This document shows positions 6,587-14,367 of a DNA stretch of 40,067 nt, in pieces. The stretch covers positions 1 to 40,067 of the forward strand of contig JAHZKG010000007.1 of the NCBI GenBank assembly GCA_022600515.1, given 5' to 3'. A program made the position numbers and the translations under genes. The notes below the pieces were generated by a model. That model made no database searches and was not told the origin of the DNA. It worked only from the letters and a program-made list of their open reading frames with translations. Origin of the DNA: Gammaproteobacteria bacterium (lineage in GTDB: Bacteria > Pseudomonadota > Gammaproteobacteria > Legionellales > Legionellaceae). Position 1 is the first letter of the stretch. Each line of letters starts with the position of its first letter.

Positions 6587-8259
6587 GCTGCACGTGCTTC
6601 ATTTGTTTCATCAGACTCAATATTTAGCAATCGCAAAGAGGCCTCCATCACTTTTGAAAATAAAGGCGCTGCCACACGCCCACCATAAAAAGATTTTTTT
6701 GTGGGTTCATTGATGACCACAGCCACCACCAAACGCGGATGAGAGACAGGCGCTATCCCTGCAAAAGTCGCAAGATATCGTTTTTCTTCATACCCATGTT
6801 GACCTGCAATTCTGGCTGTTCCTGTTTTTCCCGCCACACGGTAGCCAGGGACTGCTGCTTTTGTGCCTGTGCCCCCTCGCTTCACAACCGACTCCATCAT
6901 ATCAAGCACTTGCTCTGAAATTTTAGGGCTTAATACTTGTTCTCCAAGTTTTTTTTCATCTGAATGGAGTAAGCTGACTGGCATTAAGCGTCCGGCATTG
7001 GCAAACACCGTATACATTTTAGCAAGCTGTAGCGTTGTCATAGATACCCCATAACCAAAACTTAGGGTCGCTAACATAAACTGCGTTGTTTCTCTTGAAT
7101 TAACGATTGTGCCTTCGCTTTCACCTGGGTAGCCACTGGCTGTAACGGTTGCAGCGCCACAACGTTTTAAAAAATCAATTAAATGCTCAGGAGGACTTGC
7201 AAGCACCATTTTGGTCATGCCCACATTGCTAGAATGTTGCAAGACACCCCGTACATCTAACACACCATAATTACCTACATCACGAATAGCATGCCCTTCA
7301 AGCATCATCCAACTGGGCCGTGTATCAATCACAGTATCTGGCTCAAATAGCCCTGTTTCGAGTGCACTCGCAATACCAAACGGCTTAATAACCGAGCCAG
7401 GCTCAAACATATCGGTCATAGCACGGTTACGATACGCTGAAACATCATATCGCTGACGTGCATTAGGATTAAACGACGGCCAGTTTACAGCAGCCAATAC
7501 TTCTCCATCACGTGCATCCAGTACAACAACTGAGCCTGATTTTGCCCCAAATTCTATCGCTGTTTTTTGCAGCTCATGATAGGCCAAAAATTGAATCCGT
7601 CTATCAATACTCAACTGTAAACCTCGACCTGGCCTTGGCTCTTGAATAACACCTAACTCATCAATAATGCGTCCGGTTCTGTCTTTTATAACACGTCGTT
7701 TTCCAGGAACCCCATCTAACCAATCATGATACGCAAGCTCTAAGCCTTCAATGCCATCATCATCTATATTTGTAAATCCAATCAGCTGCGCCAGACTCTC
7801 AGCCTCAGGATAATAGCGTTTGAATTCTTGCTTGAAATTAACACCTGGAATATGCAATGCTTCAATTTTTTGTGCTTTACTTGGCGTTAGGTGGCGTTTT
7901 AAATACACAAAACCCCGGGTTCCAACATGACTCACGCGACGAGAAATACTTTGCGGTGATCTATTGAGTATACTGGCCAGGCGTTTAAGTTCTTCAGGTG
8001 TTGGCTTGAATTTTTTAGGATTTAACCAAAGCGACTGCACGGGCGTACTCACAGCAATCGCGTCTCCTTGCCTATCAAATATCATGCCTCTAAATGCAGG
8101 GGTATCCACCACGCGTACACTCCGCGCATCCCCTTGTCCTTGCAGAAACCCTCGGTCTAACACCATCAAAGTAACCATACGCCAAACGAGTATAACTAAT
8201 ATAACTAAAAAACATGCATTTAACGTTAAAAAACGTTTACGATGACTCGCTTTCCTCAT
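6583..8259 (-). CDS. ftsI: Penicillin-binding protein 3, septal transpeptidase
   Basis: A 558-residue class B penicillin-binding protein that crosslinks septal peptidoglycan in the divisome with FtsW, FtsL, FtsB and FtsQ. Seen: a cytoplasmic N-terminus rich in basic residues, one membrane segment (about residues 11-34), a non-catalytic dimerisation region, and the transpeptidase domain with SVIK (289-292, nucleophile Ser289), SSN (343-345) and KTGT (478-481). All three active-site motifs are intact. It starts 4 bp inside the end of ftsL and overlaps murE by 4 bp, so translation is coupled through the cluster. Confidence 0.95.
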   Translation of the reverse strand: MRKASHRKRFLTLNACFLVILVILVWRMVTLMVLDRGFLQGQGDARSVRVVDTPAFRGMIFDRQGDAIAVSTPVQSLWLNPKKFKPTPEELKRLASILNRSPQSISRRVSHVGTRGFVYLKRHLTPSKAQKIEALHIPGVNFKQEFKRYYPEAESLAQLIGFTNIDDDGIEGLELAYHDWLDGVPGKRRVIKDRTGRIIDELGVIQEPRPGRGLQLSIDRRIQFLAYHELQKTAIEFGAKSGSVVVLDARDGEVLAAVNWPSFNPNARQRYDVSAYRNRAMTDMFEPGSVIKPFGIASALETGLFEPDTVIDTRPSWMMLEGHAIRDVGNYGVLDVRGVLQHSSNVGMTKMVLASPPEHLIDFLKRCGAATVTASGYPGESEGTIVNSRETTQFMLATLSFGYGVSMTTLQLAKMYTVFANAGRLMPVSLLHSDEKKLGEQVLSPKISEQVLDMMESVVKRGGTGTKAAVPGYRVAGKTGTARIAGQHGYEEKRYLATFAGIAPVSHPRLVVAVVINEPTKKSFYGGRVAAPLFSKVMEASLRLLNIESDETNEARAA

Positions 8260-8591
8260 TCGGCACGCAGAGCAAAGGTTTTTTCATGGGTAGGAAAAAC
8301 CATCTGCAGTTTATCTTTAGCGAGCCTTTCTACCCGAGCAGGTGTAGCTAAACTCGCTTGCTCCAACAGCAACTGCCCCCATTGTAATTGCAAACGATGC
8401 GCTTTTTGATCTGCCATTTGCATTTGGCCACAGGTTACGCGATGCAGATTAATGACATAAACAACAGATAGCGCACTCATCAATACGAAAAAAAGTAACG
8501 TTATCTGTAGGCACATTGCGGTTGATAATTGGATTTTTCCATGTCCTTGAAACACACTACTTTGCTGAATCATCTTTGCAGCAGCGTTCAT
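8256..8591 (-). CDS. ftsL: Cell division protein FtsL
   Basis: A 111-residue bitopic membrane protein identified by position and shape. It lies between rsmH and ftsI and overlaps each by 4 bp. It has one membrane segment (about residues 28-50, [20 protein letters not shown]) followed by a helical stretch with Leu spacing suited to a coiled coil (about 60-95). FtsL pairs with FtsB and FtsQ to activate septal synthesis. Sequence conservation in this family is low, so the synteny carries most of the weight. The N-terminal tail of about 27 residues is ordinary for the family. Confidence 0.9.
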   Translation of the reverse strand: MNAAAKMIQQSSVFQGHGKIQLSTAMCLQITLLFFVLMSALSVVYVINLHRVTCGQMQMADQKAHRLQLQWGQLLLEQASLATPARVERLAKDKLQMVFPTHEKTFALRAE

Positions 8592-9520
8592 GATGTTTTC
8601 TCCCCTATTCTAAGGACTGCGCTTCGTGCACGAACATTTTCATCTATTTCTTCATCGGTCGGTTTAATTGCCTTCCCCACACGTTTAAAATGCGTCTTAG
8701 TCTGCGTCTCCATTACAGGTAAGTTACGAGGCAATCGAATACCTTCTTCTTCTGCTTTCATAAACCGTTTGACGATTCTGTCTTCGAGCGAATGAAAACT
8801 AATCACAGCCAAACGTCCATAAGGCGCTAAAACGTGAGTGCACTGCTTTAGTCCTTTAGATAGATCATCTAGTTCTTGATTAATATAAATACGAATCGCT
8901 TGGAAAACACGAGTTGCAGGATGCTTGTTTTTTTCCCATGCAGGATGGGCTTCTTTTACAATTTCAGCGAGCTCAGTGGTCGTGAGAATAGGACCTAATT
9001 CTGTGCGCTTTCGTATAATTGCACGGGCAATGCGCCGTGCAAAACGCTCTTCACCGTACGTCTTAAATACATCCGCCATTTCAGCTTCACTGCTAAGATT
9101 TACAAAGCGTTCGGCTGTTAATGGTTGATCGGTATTCATCCGCATATCGAGTGGACCATCTTTCATGAAACTAAATCCACGCGCGGCTTCATCCAACTGA
9201 GGCGACGACACACCCAAGTCTAATAAAATGCCGGTCACTTGCTTATTGATGCCAAGATTTTCTGCAATTTCTGCAATATTTGCAAATGAATCTTGAACAG
9301 GTAAAACCCGCTCATCTTGTCCAAATACTTTTTTTGCATGCGCAATGGCATCTGCATCTTTATCTAATACAATCAACCGTCCCAGAGGACCCAGTGTCCC
9401 TAAAATCACTTGTGAGTGTCCGCCTCGCCCAAATGTACCATCCACATAAATGCCATTGGGTACAAGCTTTAAAGCTTCAATTGCTTCTTCAAGTAAAACG
9501 GGTTGATGTGTGCCTATCAT
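8588..9520 (-). CDS. rsmH: 16S rRNA (cytosine1402-N4)-methyltransferase
   Basis: A 310-residue SAM-dependent methyltransferase (older name MraW) that methylates C1402 in the P-site of 16S rRNA. Seen: HQPVLLEE at the N-terminus, the SAM loop [10 protein letters not shown] (27-36), [12 protein letters not shown] (about 100), GPLDMRM, the inserted helical domain, and the C-terminal [14 protein letters not shown] signature. It sits 12 bp after mraZ and overlaps ftsL by 4 bp, the standard dcw order. Confidence 0.95.
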   Translation of the reverse strand: MIGTHQPVLLEEAIEALKLVPNGIYVDGTFGRGGHSQVILGTLGPLGRLIVLDKDADAIAHAKKVFGQDERVLPVQDSFANIAEIAENLGINKQVTGILLDLGVSSPQLDEAARGFSFMKDGPLDMRMNTDQPLTAERFVNLSSEAEMADVFKTYGEERFARRIARAIIRKRTELGPILTTTELAEIVKEAHPAWEKNKHPATRVFQAIRIYINQELDDLSKGLKQCTHVLAPYGRLAVISFHSLEDRIVKRFMKAEEEGIRLPRNLPVMETQTKTHFKRVGKAIKPTDEEIDENVRARSAVLRIGEKTS

Positions 9521-9532
9521 TTGAAGACTCCA

Positions 9533-9976
9533 TCATAAAAAAAACGTTTTCATTTCATCCGGCAACCCTTCACCCGATGACTCTTCTTTAAGCCAGTCAG
9601 CGCGTTTTTCGTGCCAAGCTGCCTCATCCCAAATTTCAAACTTATTGCCTTGACCTATTAACACCATGCGTTTTTCAAGTGTTGCATATTCTCTTAAAAT
9701 AGGAGGAAGTAATAAGCGTCCATTGCCATCTAACGCAACATCTGTCGCATGACCAATCAACAAGCGCTGGATGCGTCTCGCGGCTGCATTAAAGCTTGGT
9801 AAGCGTTGCAAACCATCTTCAATCACTTGCCATGCCGTCACAGGATAAAGTAACAAGCATGCCTCTTCGGTATCAATTGTGACAACAAGCTGCTCACCTA
9901 ATCCTTCGCGATATCGTGAAGGAATGGCAAATCGCCCCTTGCTATCCAGATTAATTGCATTGATTCCGCGAAACAT
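9533..9976 (-). CDS. mraZ: Transcriptional regulator MraZ
   Basis: A 147-residue protein with two AbrB-like SpoVT half-domains. MraZ forms a ring-shaped oligomer and binds its own promoter to control the dcw cluster. Seen: MFRGINAINLDSKGRFAIPS at the start, the DxKGR core repeated as DGNGRLLLP around residue 88, and ARRIQRLL between them. A longer frame with a GTG at 10012 exists. I prefer ATG 9976 because the family begins MFRG and because the upstream GTG lies inside the repeated GTGGxGGAxx elements that look like MraZ operator boxes. The weak point is the lack of a close ribosome binding site before 9976. Confidence 0.92.
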   Translation of the reverse strand: MFRGINAINLDSKGRFAIPSRYREGLGEQLVVTIDTEEACLLLYPVTAWQVIEDGLQRLPSFNAAARRIQRLLIGHATDVALDGNGRLLLPPILREYATLEKRMVLIGQGNKFEIWDEAAWHEKRADWLKEESSGEGLPDEMKTFFL

Positions 9977-9992
9977 GGTTTTTACTGCAGGG

Positions 9993-10033
9993 CTTCCCCC
10001 ACAATCCTCCACTTTTTTATTAGTTTAAACCAC
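9993..10033 (-). promoter_or_regulatory. Candidate MraZ boxes upstream of mraZ
   Basis: On the minus strand GTGGAGGATT (10012-10003) is followed at once by GTGGGGGAAG (10002-9993), a 10-bp direct repeat, with a further GTGG at 10033. Known MraZ operators in gammaproteobacteria are G-rich repeats with a 10-bp period placed just upstream of mraZ. The match is in spacing and composition; binding is inferred. Confidence 0.55.
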
Positions 10034-10041
10034 TTTCTAAC

Positions 10042-10069
10042 ACTATAGAATAGATAAATTAGAATTCAA
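10042..10069 (-). promoter_or_regulatory. Candidate sigma70 promoter of the dcw cluster
   Basis: On the minus strand TTGAAT (10069-10064) and TATAGT (10047-10042) are separated by 16 bp. The transcript would start just upstream of the G-rich MraZ boxes and run through mraZ to murE. Confidence 0.5.
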
Positions 10070-10114
10070 GACAAAAGAATGGATTTAAAGCACTTGCCCT
10101 AAAAATACAGCATT

Positions 10115-11416
10115 TTAACCGTAAAAAGTTTGATATAAACCATATAATATTGCTGATAGAGCAGTTAACCCCATCATGATAATAAAGTCATTGGATATAG
10201 GCTTACGATATTTCTTCATGCTGGGTACCGTTGAAATAGCATACATTGGCATAAGAAATAAAATAACCGCAATCATTGGGCCACCTAATGTTTCAATCAT
10301 GGTTAAAATATTGGGATTTATGGTCGCAACACACCAACAACTTATAATAATAAAAAGATCAATGCTTGAATCAAATGCGCTATTCGAAGTCGTGCTTGAT
10401 GGCTTTTTAAGGCATTTAGAAATTAATCCATTTAATCCTTCACTCGCACCTAAATAGTGCCCTAAAAAAGATTTTGAAATTGCTAAAAAAGCAACAAATG
10501 GTCCGCAATAAGCAATAATTGGCGCATCAAAATGATTCGCAATAAAAGAAAGAATAGAAATATTTTGGTGTTTGGCCTCCGCTAAATCTTGCGGTGATAG
10601 ACTAAATGCACAGCTAAATACAAAAAAGAGAACCGTTAGCACCATCAAGATATGCGTGTTTTTTAAAATTATTGAGCTTTTTTCGGATGAATCTTGACCG
10701 TAGCGTTTCTTTTGGCTTACGGCAAAAGAAGAAATAATAGGTGAGTGATTAAATGAAAAAACGATCACCGGAATCAGCAACCATAATGATTTAGGTAAAG
10801 AGATTAACGTACTTGCTGTAAATGCAGTTTGTTTGAAAAGCGCATTATTCCAGTGTGGAATCAAATAAAACGATAAGAGCATCAGCACAACAAGAAAAGG
10901 ATAAACAAGAAAGCTCATTGCTTTAATAACCATCTGTTGCCCCATACGAATAATCAACATTAATCCCGTTACAAGCAGTAATGACAGCATCATTCGAGGC
11001 GGAGAAGGCATATGGAGCTGATTAACTAGAAAGCTCTCTGCTGTGTTGGTTAACGCGACGCTATACATTAATAAGATCGGAAAAATGGAGAGAAAATACA
11101 TCAACGTAAGTACTTTTCCAGCTTTCGAGCCAAAATGTTCATGCACCACATCAGTGATGTTATTGCCTTCAACCGAGCCTGATAAAACAAACTGGCACAG
11201 CGCTTTATGAGAATAATAAGTCATAGGAAAAGCAATAAGCGCCATTACAAGCAAAGGTAGCAATCCATTGAGACCCGCCTCAATAGGAAGAAACAAAGTA
11301 CCTGCACCAATGGCTGTACCATAGAGACTTAGCAACCATGTTGTATTTTGCTTTCGCTCTAACAATATCGTATTTTTATCAGCTGCAGGGGCTGAATTAA
11401 TTACATCTAAAGGCAT
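10115..11416 (-). CDS. Amino-acid permease, HAAAP family (SdaC-like)
   Basis: A 433-residue inner-membrane transporter with about 11 predicted membrane segments. The N-terminal signature TTWLLSLYGTAIGAGTLFLP, followed by AFPMTYYSHKAL and NITDVVHEHFG, closely follows the SdaC/TdcC branch of the hydroxy- and aromatic amino-acid permeases, which import serine or threonine with protons. The exact substrate cannot be told from sequence by eye. The gene is single, with the dcw promoter 45 bp beyond its stop, and it diverges from the mechanosensitive channel gene across 233 bp. The ribosome binding site before ATG 11416 is weak. Confidence 0.85.
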   Translation of the reverse strand: MPLDVINSAPAADKNTILLERKQNTTWLLSLYGTAIGAGTLFLPIEAGLNGLLPLLVMALIAFPMTYYSHKALCQFVLSGSVEGNNITDVVHEHFGSKAGKVLTLMYFLSIFPILLMYSVALTNTAESFLVNQLHMPSPPRMMLSLLLVTGLMLIIRMGQQMVIKAMSFLVYPFLVVLMLLSFYLIPHWNNALFKQTAFTASTLISLPKSLWLLIPVIVFSFNHSPIISSFAVSQKKRYGQDSSEKSSIILKNTHILMVLTVLFFVFSCAFSLSPQDLAEAKHQNISILSFIANHFDAPIIAYCGPFVAFLAISKSFLGHYLGASEGLNGLISKCLKKPSSTTSNSAFDSSIDLFIIISCWCVATINPNILTMIETLGGPMIAVILFLMPMYAISTVPSMKKYRKPISNDFIIMMGLTALSAILYGLYQTFYG

Positions 11417-11585
11417 ACTATAATTTTATATTTCCTATAATGTATCACTGGATCTATCCAACGATTCCTGCGATATCTACATGCGTTTCTTTAATTAATA
11501 GGTCAATATAAAAGCATATACACATAGGTTTCGTCAAGTTTTCACACAAAATATCTCCTATCGCACAGTATTAAAAGCATTGTTA

Positions 11586-11614
11586 TTGTTTTAATTAGCA
11601 TAAGCCCATACAAT
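11586..11614 (+). promoter_or_regulatory. Candidate promoter of the MscS-family gene
   Basis: TTGTTT (11586-11591), 17-bp spacer, TACAAT (11609-11614). It lies 35 bp before the coding start at 11650, where a GGAAG site serves translation. Confidence 0.4.
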
Positions 11615-11649
11615 ACAAGCTGTTTTAAAATAAACCGGAAGTTTGGCCT

Positions 11650-12729
11650 ATGGATTACCTAGAAACATTTTTTGGCGCTCATCTATGGACCTTACATGTT
11701 GCTGCCACTTTATTCTTAACGCTCATCATTCACTTTATTACTTCTAGAATAACGTTAAAGCTTGCAAATAAAGCCAAACAAAAAAATGTCTTATATGCCG
11801 AAGCATTTTTGCAAGCCCTTTATAAGCCATTGGCTTTAATGATCTGGCTGGTCGGTTTAGCTACGGCCTGCATGCTGAGCTTTCCAGAGCAGCAAGAAGC
11901 TTGGCTATTTACTTATCTTGCCCCTATCAAAAACACAGGCATTGTTTTTGCACTGACTTGGGCTACCATCCGCTTTATTCGTAAAGTAGAAACGCTCACC
12001 ATTCAAAACCACAAAAAACACAGTAAAAGAAATAAAGAAGTCGATGAAACCATGGTGCATGCCATTGCACTCTTGCTTATTATCACGGTGATTGTAATAG
12101 GCGGCATGAGTATTATGCAGCTGTTTGGTTTACCTATTTCAGGATTGTTGGCATTTGGTGGTATTGGCGGTGCTGGGATTGCCTTTGCATCTAAAGATTT
12201 ATTAGCTAATTTTTTTGGTGGGCTCGTGGTGTATATGGATAAGCCTTTCAAAGTAGGCCACAGCATTCGCTCCCCTGATAAGAATATAGAAGGCACAGTT
12301 GAGCATATTGGCTGGCGTGTGACTCGCATTCGAACATTTGATAAGCGTGCCCTGTATGTACCTAACAGCTTTTTCTTAACAATTAGCGTTGAAAATGCTT
12401 CTCGCATGCTCAATCGACGTATTAAAACGTTGGTAGGCGTACGTTATGACGATGCAGCCAAAATTAATGCGATTAGCCACGATATAAAACAAATGCTTCT
12501 TGAGCATCCCGACATAGATAACAAACAGCCTATTTTGGTGAATCTAAATGAACTGGGTGCTTCTTCGTTAGATATATTAGTTGATGCGTTTACTCAAACG
12601 ATTAAGCGCGCTGAATACATTCCTATTCGCCATGATGTCTTGATGAAAGCACTTGATATTATTGCATCACATGGTGCTGAATGTGCATTTCCAACCCAAA
12701 CACTATTAATGAATTCAGATCATAAATAG
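11650..12729 (+). CDS. Mechanosensitive ion channel, MscS family
   Basis: A 359-residue inner-membrane protein. Membrane segments lie near residues 10-32, 53-75 and 88-108. The pore-lining helix and the beta domain follow: AFGGIGGAGIAFASKDLLAN-type helix with the Gly/Ala pattern of MscS TM3 (about 168-190), then FGGLVVYMDKPFKVGHSI, GTVEHIGWRVTRIRT and YVPNSFF, all hallmark MscS stretches. Such channels open under membrane tension to release solutes on osmotic downshock. It is longer than E. coli MscS (286) because of extra N-terminal membrane helices, as in YnaI-type members. A stem-loop follows the stop. Confidence 0.93.
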   Translation: MDYLETFFGAHLWTLHVAATLFLTLIIHFITSRITLKLANKAKQKNVLYAEAFLQALYKPLALMIWLVGLATACMLSFPEQQEAWLFTYLAPIKNTGIVFALTWATIRFIRKVETLTIQNHKKHSKRNKEVDETMVHAIALLLIITVIVIGGMSIMQLFGLPISGLLAFGGIGGAGIAFASKDLLANFFGGLVVYMDKPFKVGHSIRSPDKNIEGTVEHIGWRVTRIRTFDKRALYVPNSFFLTISVENASRMLNRRIKTLVGVRYDDAAKINAISHDIKQMLLEHPDIDNKQPILVNLNELGASSLDILVDAFTQTIKRAEYIPIRHDVLMKALDIIASHGAECAFPTQTLLMNSDHK

Positions 12730-12739
12730 CACCTTCATG

Positions 12740-12756
12740 CCCTGGCTTGCCCAGGG
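12740..12756 (+). terminator. Stem-loop after the MscS-family gene
   Basis: CCCTGG (12740-12745) pairs with CCAGGG (12751-12756) over a 5-nt loop, followed by TTAATACTT. The stem is good but the T-tract is poor, so it is only a probable terminator. Confidence 0.4.
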
Positions 12757-12801
12757 TTAATACTTGCTTAATGATTAATTTGTACCATTACACTTCATTT
12801 A

Positions 12802-13119
12802 TTATGACTGAGTATAAGTAAGATGACATTTCCAGGTTTTTTTCAATACCCCAAAAGGCACAAAGGTACATCCCAAAGATAGAGTCGCTTCCTCGGACAA
12901 TTTCATCCAAATATTCAATACCCCAGGGCTTACATACACCCGCCCAGATAAATCAAAATTAGCGCAATACAGGCATTTATTAAACAACTCTGGAGTTGCG
13001 TTTTTCTCAGGTCGAGTCTCACCTAATTCGATATTAGATTTAACGCCTTCATCAAGCTGCTTACCTAGAGAAGAATTCACAGCGCTAGTTAATACAGTAT
13101 TAACACAAGATAATGCCAC
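12802..13119 (-). CDS. Orphan small protein, 105 residues
   Basis: I do not recognise it. It starts with GTG at 13119, with GGGAG about 10 bases upstream. It contains several Cys residues (positions 5, 49 and 52 as a C-x-x-C in NKCLYCANF, 83 and 98) and an SGRVYVSPGVLNIWMKL segment. The spacing of Cys could bind a metal, but only three or four are suitably placed and this is a guess. It diverges from the 77-residue gene across 44 bp, so one small region drives both. No membrane segment or signal peptide is evident. Confidence 0.55.
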   Translation of the reverse strand: MALSCVNTVLTSAVNSSLGKQLDEGVKSNIELGETRPEKNATPELFNKCLYCANFDLSGRVYVSPGVLNIWMKLSEEATLSLGCTFVPFGVLKKTWKCHLTYTQS

Positions 13120-13163
13120 GCTTTATGCTCCCTGTATTTTCCCAAGTATAAAGGAAAAAAATA

Positions 13164-13397
13164 GTGAGCAACCAGGCATTCTCTTCATCTGAAATTCAAG
13201 CACATAACCAAGAAAAAGCTTTTACAGGTGCATCTCACTTAATAGCAACTAAGACTGGAGCGGTTCAAACAATAACTTCTGAAGAGATTGAAAAAGCTAA
13301 CCATATCGAAACCCAAAGGAAAATCCAGCGTCGATTAAGACAAGAGCTAGTCATTACAGGCAATGAACAGCAAACGGCATGCTGCACCATACAGTAA
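13164..13397 (+). CDS. Orphan small protein ending in a CaaX-like CTIQ
   Basis: A 77-residue hydrophilic protein starting at GTG 13164, with AAGGA 8 bases before it. It contains FSSSEIQ at residues 6-12, a basic stretch near residues 51-60 (RKIQRRLRQEL) and ends TACCTIQ. The last four residues, C-T-I-Q, fit the CaaX box used by eukaryotic farnesyltransferase (X = Q is accepted), preceded by another Cys. Some Legionella effectors are known to be prenylated by the host at such boxes. A diverged relative without a start codon lies at 14108-14353. A role as a lipidated secreted protein is a hypothesis; the reading frame itself is well supported by its start. Confidence 0.6.
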   Translation: MSNQAFSSSEIQAHNQEKAFTGASHLIATKTGAVQTITSEEIEKANHIETQRKIQRRLRQELVITGNEQQTACCTIQ

Positions 13398-13422
13398 TTT
13401 AATCACTCCGCGCCATGGAAGG

Positions 13423-13641
13423 CTAAGTGCTCACTGTCTCATCCGCTGCATACGTGACTTCTTTAAAATCAGATAAAACAACGTCGTCTTTTTCAACAAG
13501 CTCAGCTGGCGTAATCGTTAATGATTTGCCATCTGTTTTTAGCTTAACCAGTGCCCCTTCACGAATATTAAGTAGCTCTAAAATAGCACGATCAAGTACT
13601 AGCGCTTTACTGTTACCGTATTTAACTAATTTTTTTAACAT
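13423..13641 (-). CDS. AbrB/MazE-type DNA-binding protein (antitoxin-like)
   Basis: A 72-residue protein with the swapped-hairpin AbrB/SpoVT fold signature: KKLVKYGNSKALVLDRAILELLNIREG pattern split as KLVKYGNSKAL then LDRAILELLNI, followed by G-x-x-V-x-L (residues 29-34) and LTITP. Such proteins bind DNA as dimers and are usually the antitoxin of a MazEF/VapBC-type pair or a small regulator. AAGGA precedes the ATG. No toxin gene follows: downstream lies the convergent 77-residue gene. It may be a solitary regulator or the remnant of a toxin-antitoxin pair. Confidence 0.75.
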   Translation of the reverse strand: MLKKLVKYGNSKALVLDRAILELLNIREGALVKLKTDGKSLTITPAELVEKDDVVLSDFKEVTYAADETVST

Positions 13642-13799
13642 CCTGTTTTTTCCTTCAAGTTAGGTATTATATTGATCTCTCTTTATATTACCATGTCCAT
13701 ACGAAATGTATATGTTTATTTTACATTGTATTATAAATGATTATTTAATATTTGAAATGTATAATATTAAATATATTACACGCTATTTGGTGCATCAAA

Positions 13800-14207
13800 A
13801 TGCTAGAAGAAACAAGCGATAATCTCAGAGCGAAAATCTATACTCGCTCAACAATCGTTATGAGACTCAGCGTAAACAATACAGTTTATAACTGCCCTGA
13901 AGGATTAAGCGCCATTGAAACGAGTATATTGCTTGCTGACATTGAATATGCGCTATCAGAAGCACAAAAAAATTACAGTGTCCTTTCTGATGTCACGATA
14001 GACTTCAGCGCCTCACAACACCCCCTCCCTGAAGCACAGGTAACCCAATTCATTGAGGTATTATCTGAAGCAGATAATGTCAGGTTTTATGGGCCGACTG
14101 AAGATAAAACGCAAGAAATAAGGATGGCAGGCCCACGATTTGCTTCTCTTCCTCTGAAATTCAAGATACAAGAAAATCACATCCAAGCCACATCGACTTG
14201 TATCTAA
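13800..14207 (+). CDS. Orphan small protein, possibly frameshifted at its 3' end
   Basis: A 135-residue frame from ATG 13800; an in-frame TTG at 13752 gives 151 residues but starts with an unlikely hydrophobic leader. I do not recognise the protein. The body (SAIETSILLADIEYALSEAQ and ITQFIEVL-like helices, about residues 35-105) looks like a compact alpha/beta domain and the composition is that of real coding sequence. From about 14130 the reading frame overlaps another (codons at positions 2 mod 3) that encodes FSSSEIQ and runs on to 14353. The last 25 residues in this frame may therefore be out-of-frame. Either the gene has lost a base and once continued to CSMQ, or two genes overlap. Confidence 0.5.
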   Translation: MLEETSDNLRAKIYTRSTIVMRLSVNNTVYNCPEGLSAIETSILLADIEYALSEAQKNYSVLSDVTIDFSASQHPLPEAQVTQFIEVLSEADNVRFYGPTEDKTQEIRMAGPRFASLPLKFKIQENHIQATSTCI

Positions 14208-14353
14208 AAAAGAGGGTTAAGGCAGTTTCTACACGTTTTTTAGAGCCTTCGCCTGACTCTAGCTATGAACACAATCAGCGCTTATTTACCCCAAAGTCTG
14301 AAAATAAAGTTGAAGAAACAAGCAAGACAAGTACCACCTGCAGCATGCAGTAA
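14108..14353 (+). pseudogene. Start-less paralogue of the CTIQ protein, ending CSMQ
   Basis: Reading codons at 14108, 14111 and so on gives an open frame of 81 codons to a TAA at 14351-14353. From 14144 it encodes FSSSEIQ and, after 69 codons, ends TTCSMQ. In the gene at 13164 the same FSSSEIQ is followed by a 72-codon stretch to TACCTIQ. The DNA at 14144-14165 matches 13179-13200 at 21 of 22 positions in the same codon phase. No ATG, GTG or TTG precedes the shared motif in this frame after the TAA at 14105-14107. A nearby ATG (14124) is in the phase of the upstream orphan gene, one base out of step. It is either a frameshifted tail of the upstream gene or a decayed duplicate. Confidence 0.5.
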
Positions 14354-14367
14354 TTAACTACCAAAAG

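Noticed and set aside
13427..13663. 78-residue plus-strand frame opposite the AbrB-like gene
   Set aside because: It is antisense to a gene with a clear fold signature; the Ser-rich composition is that of a shadow frame.
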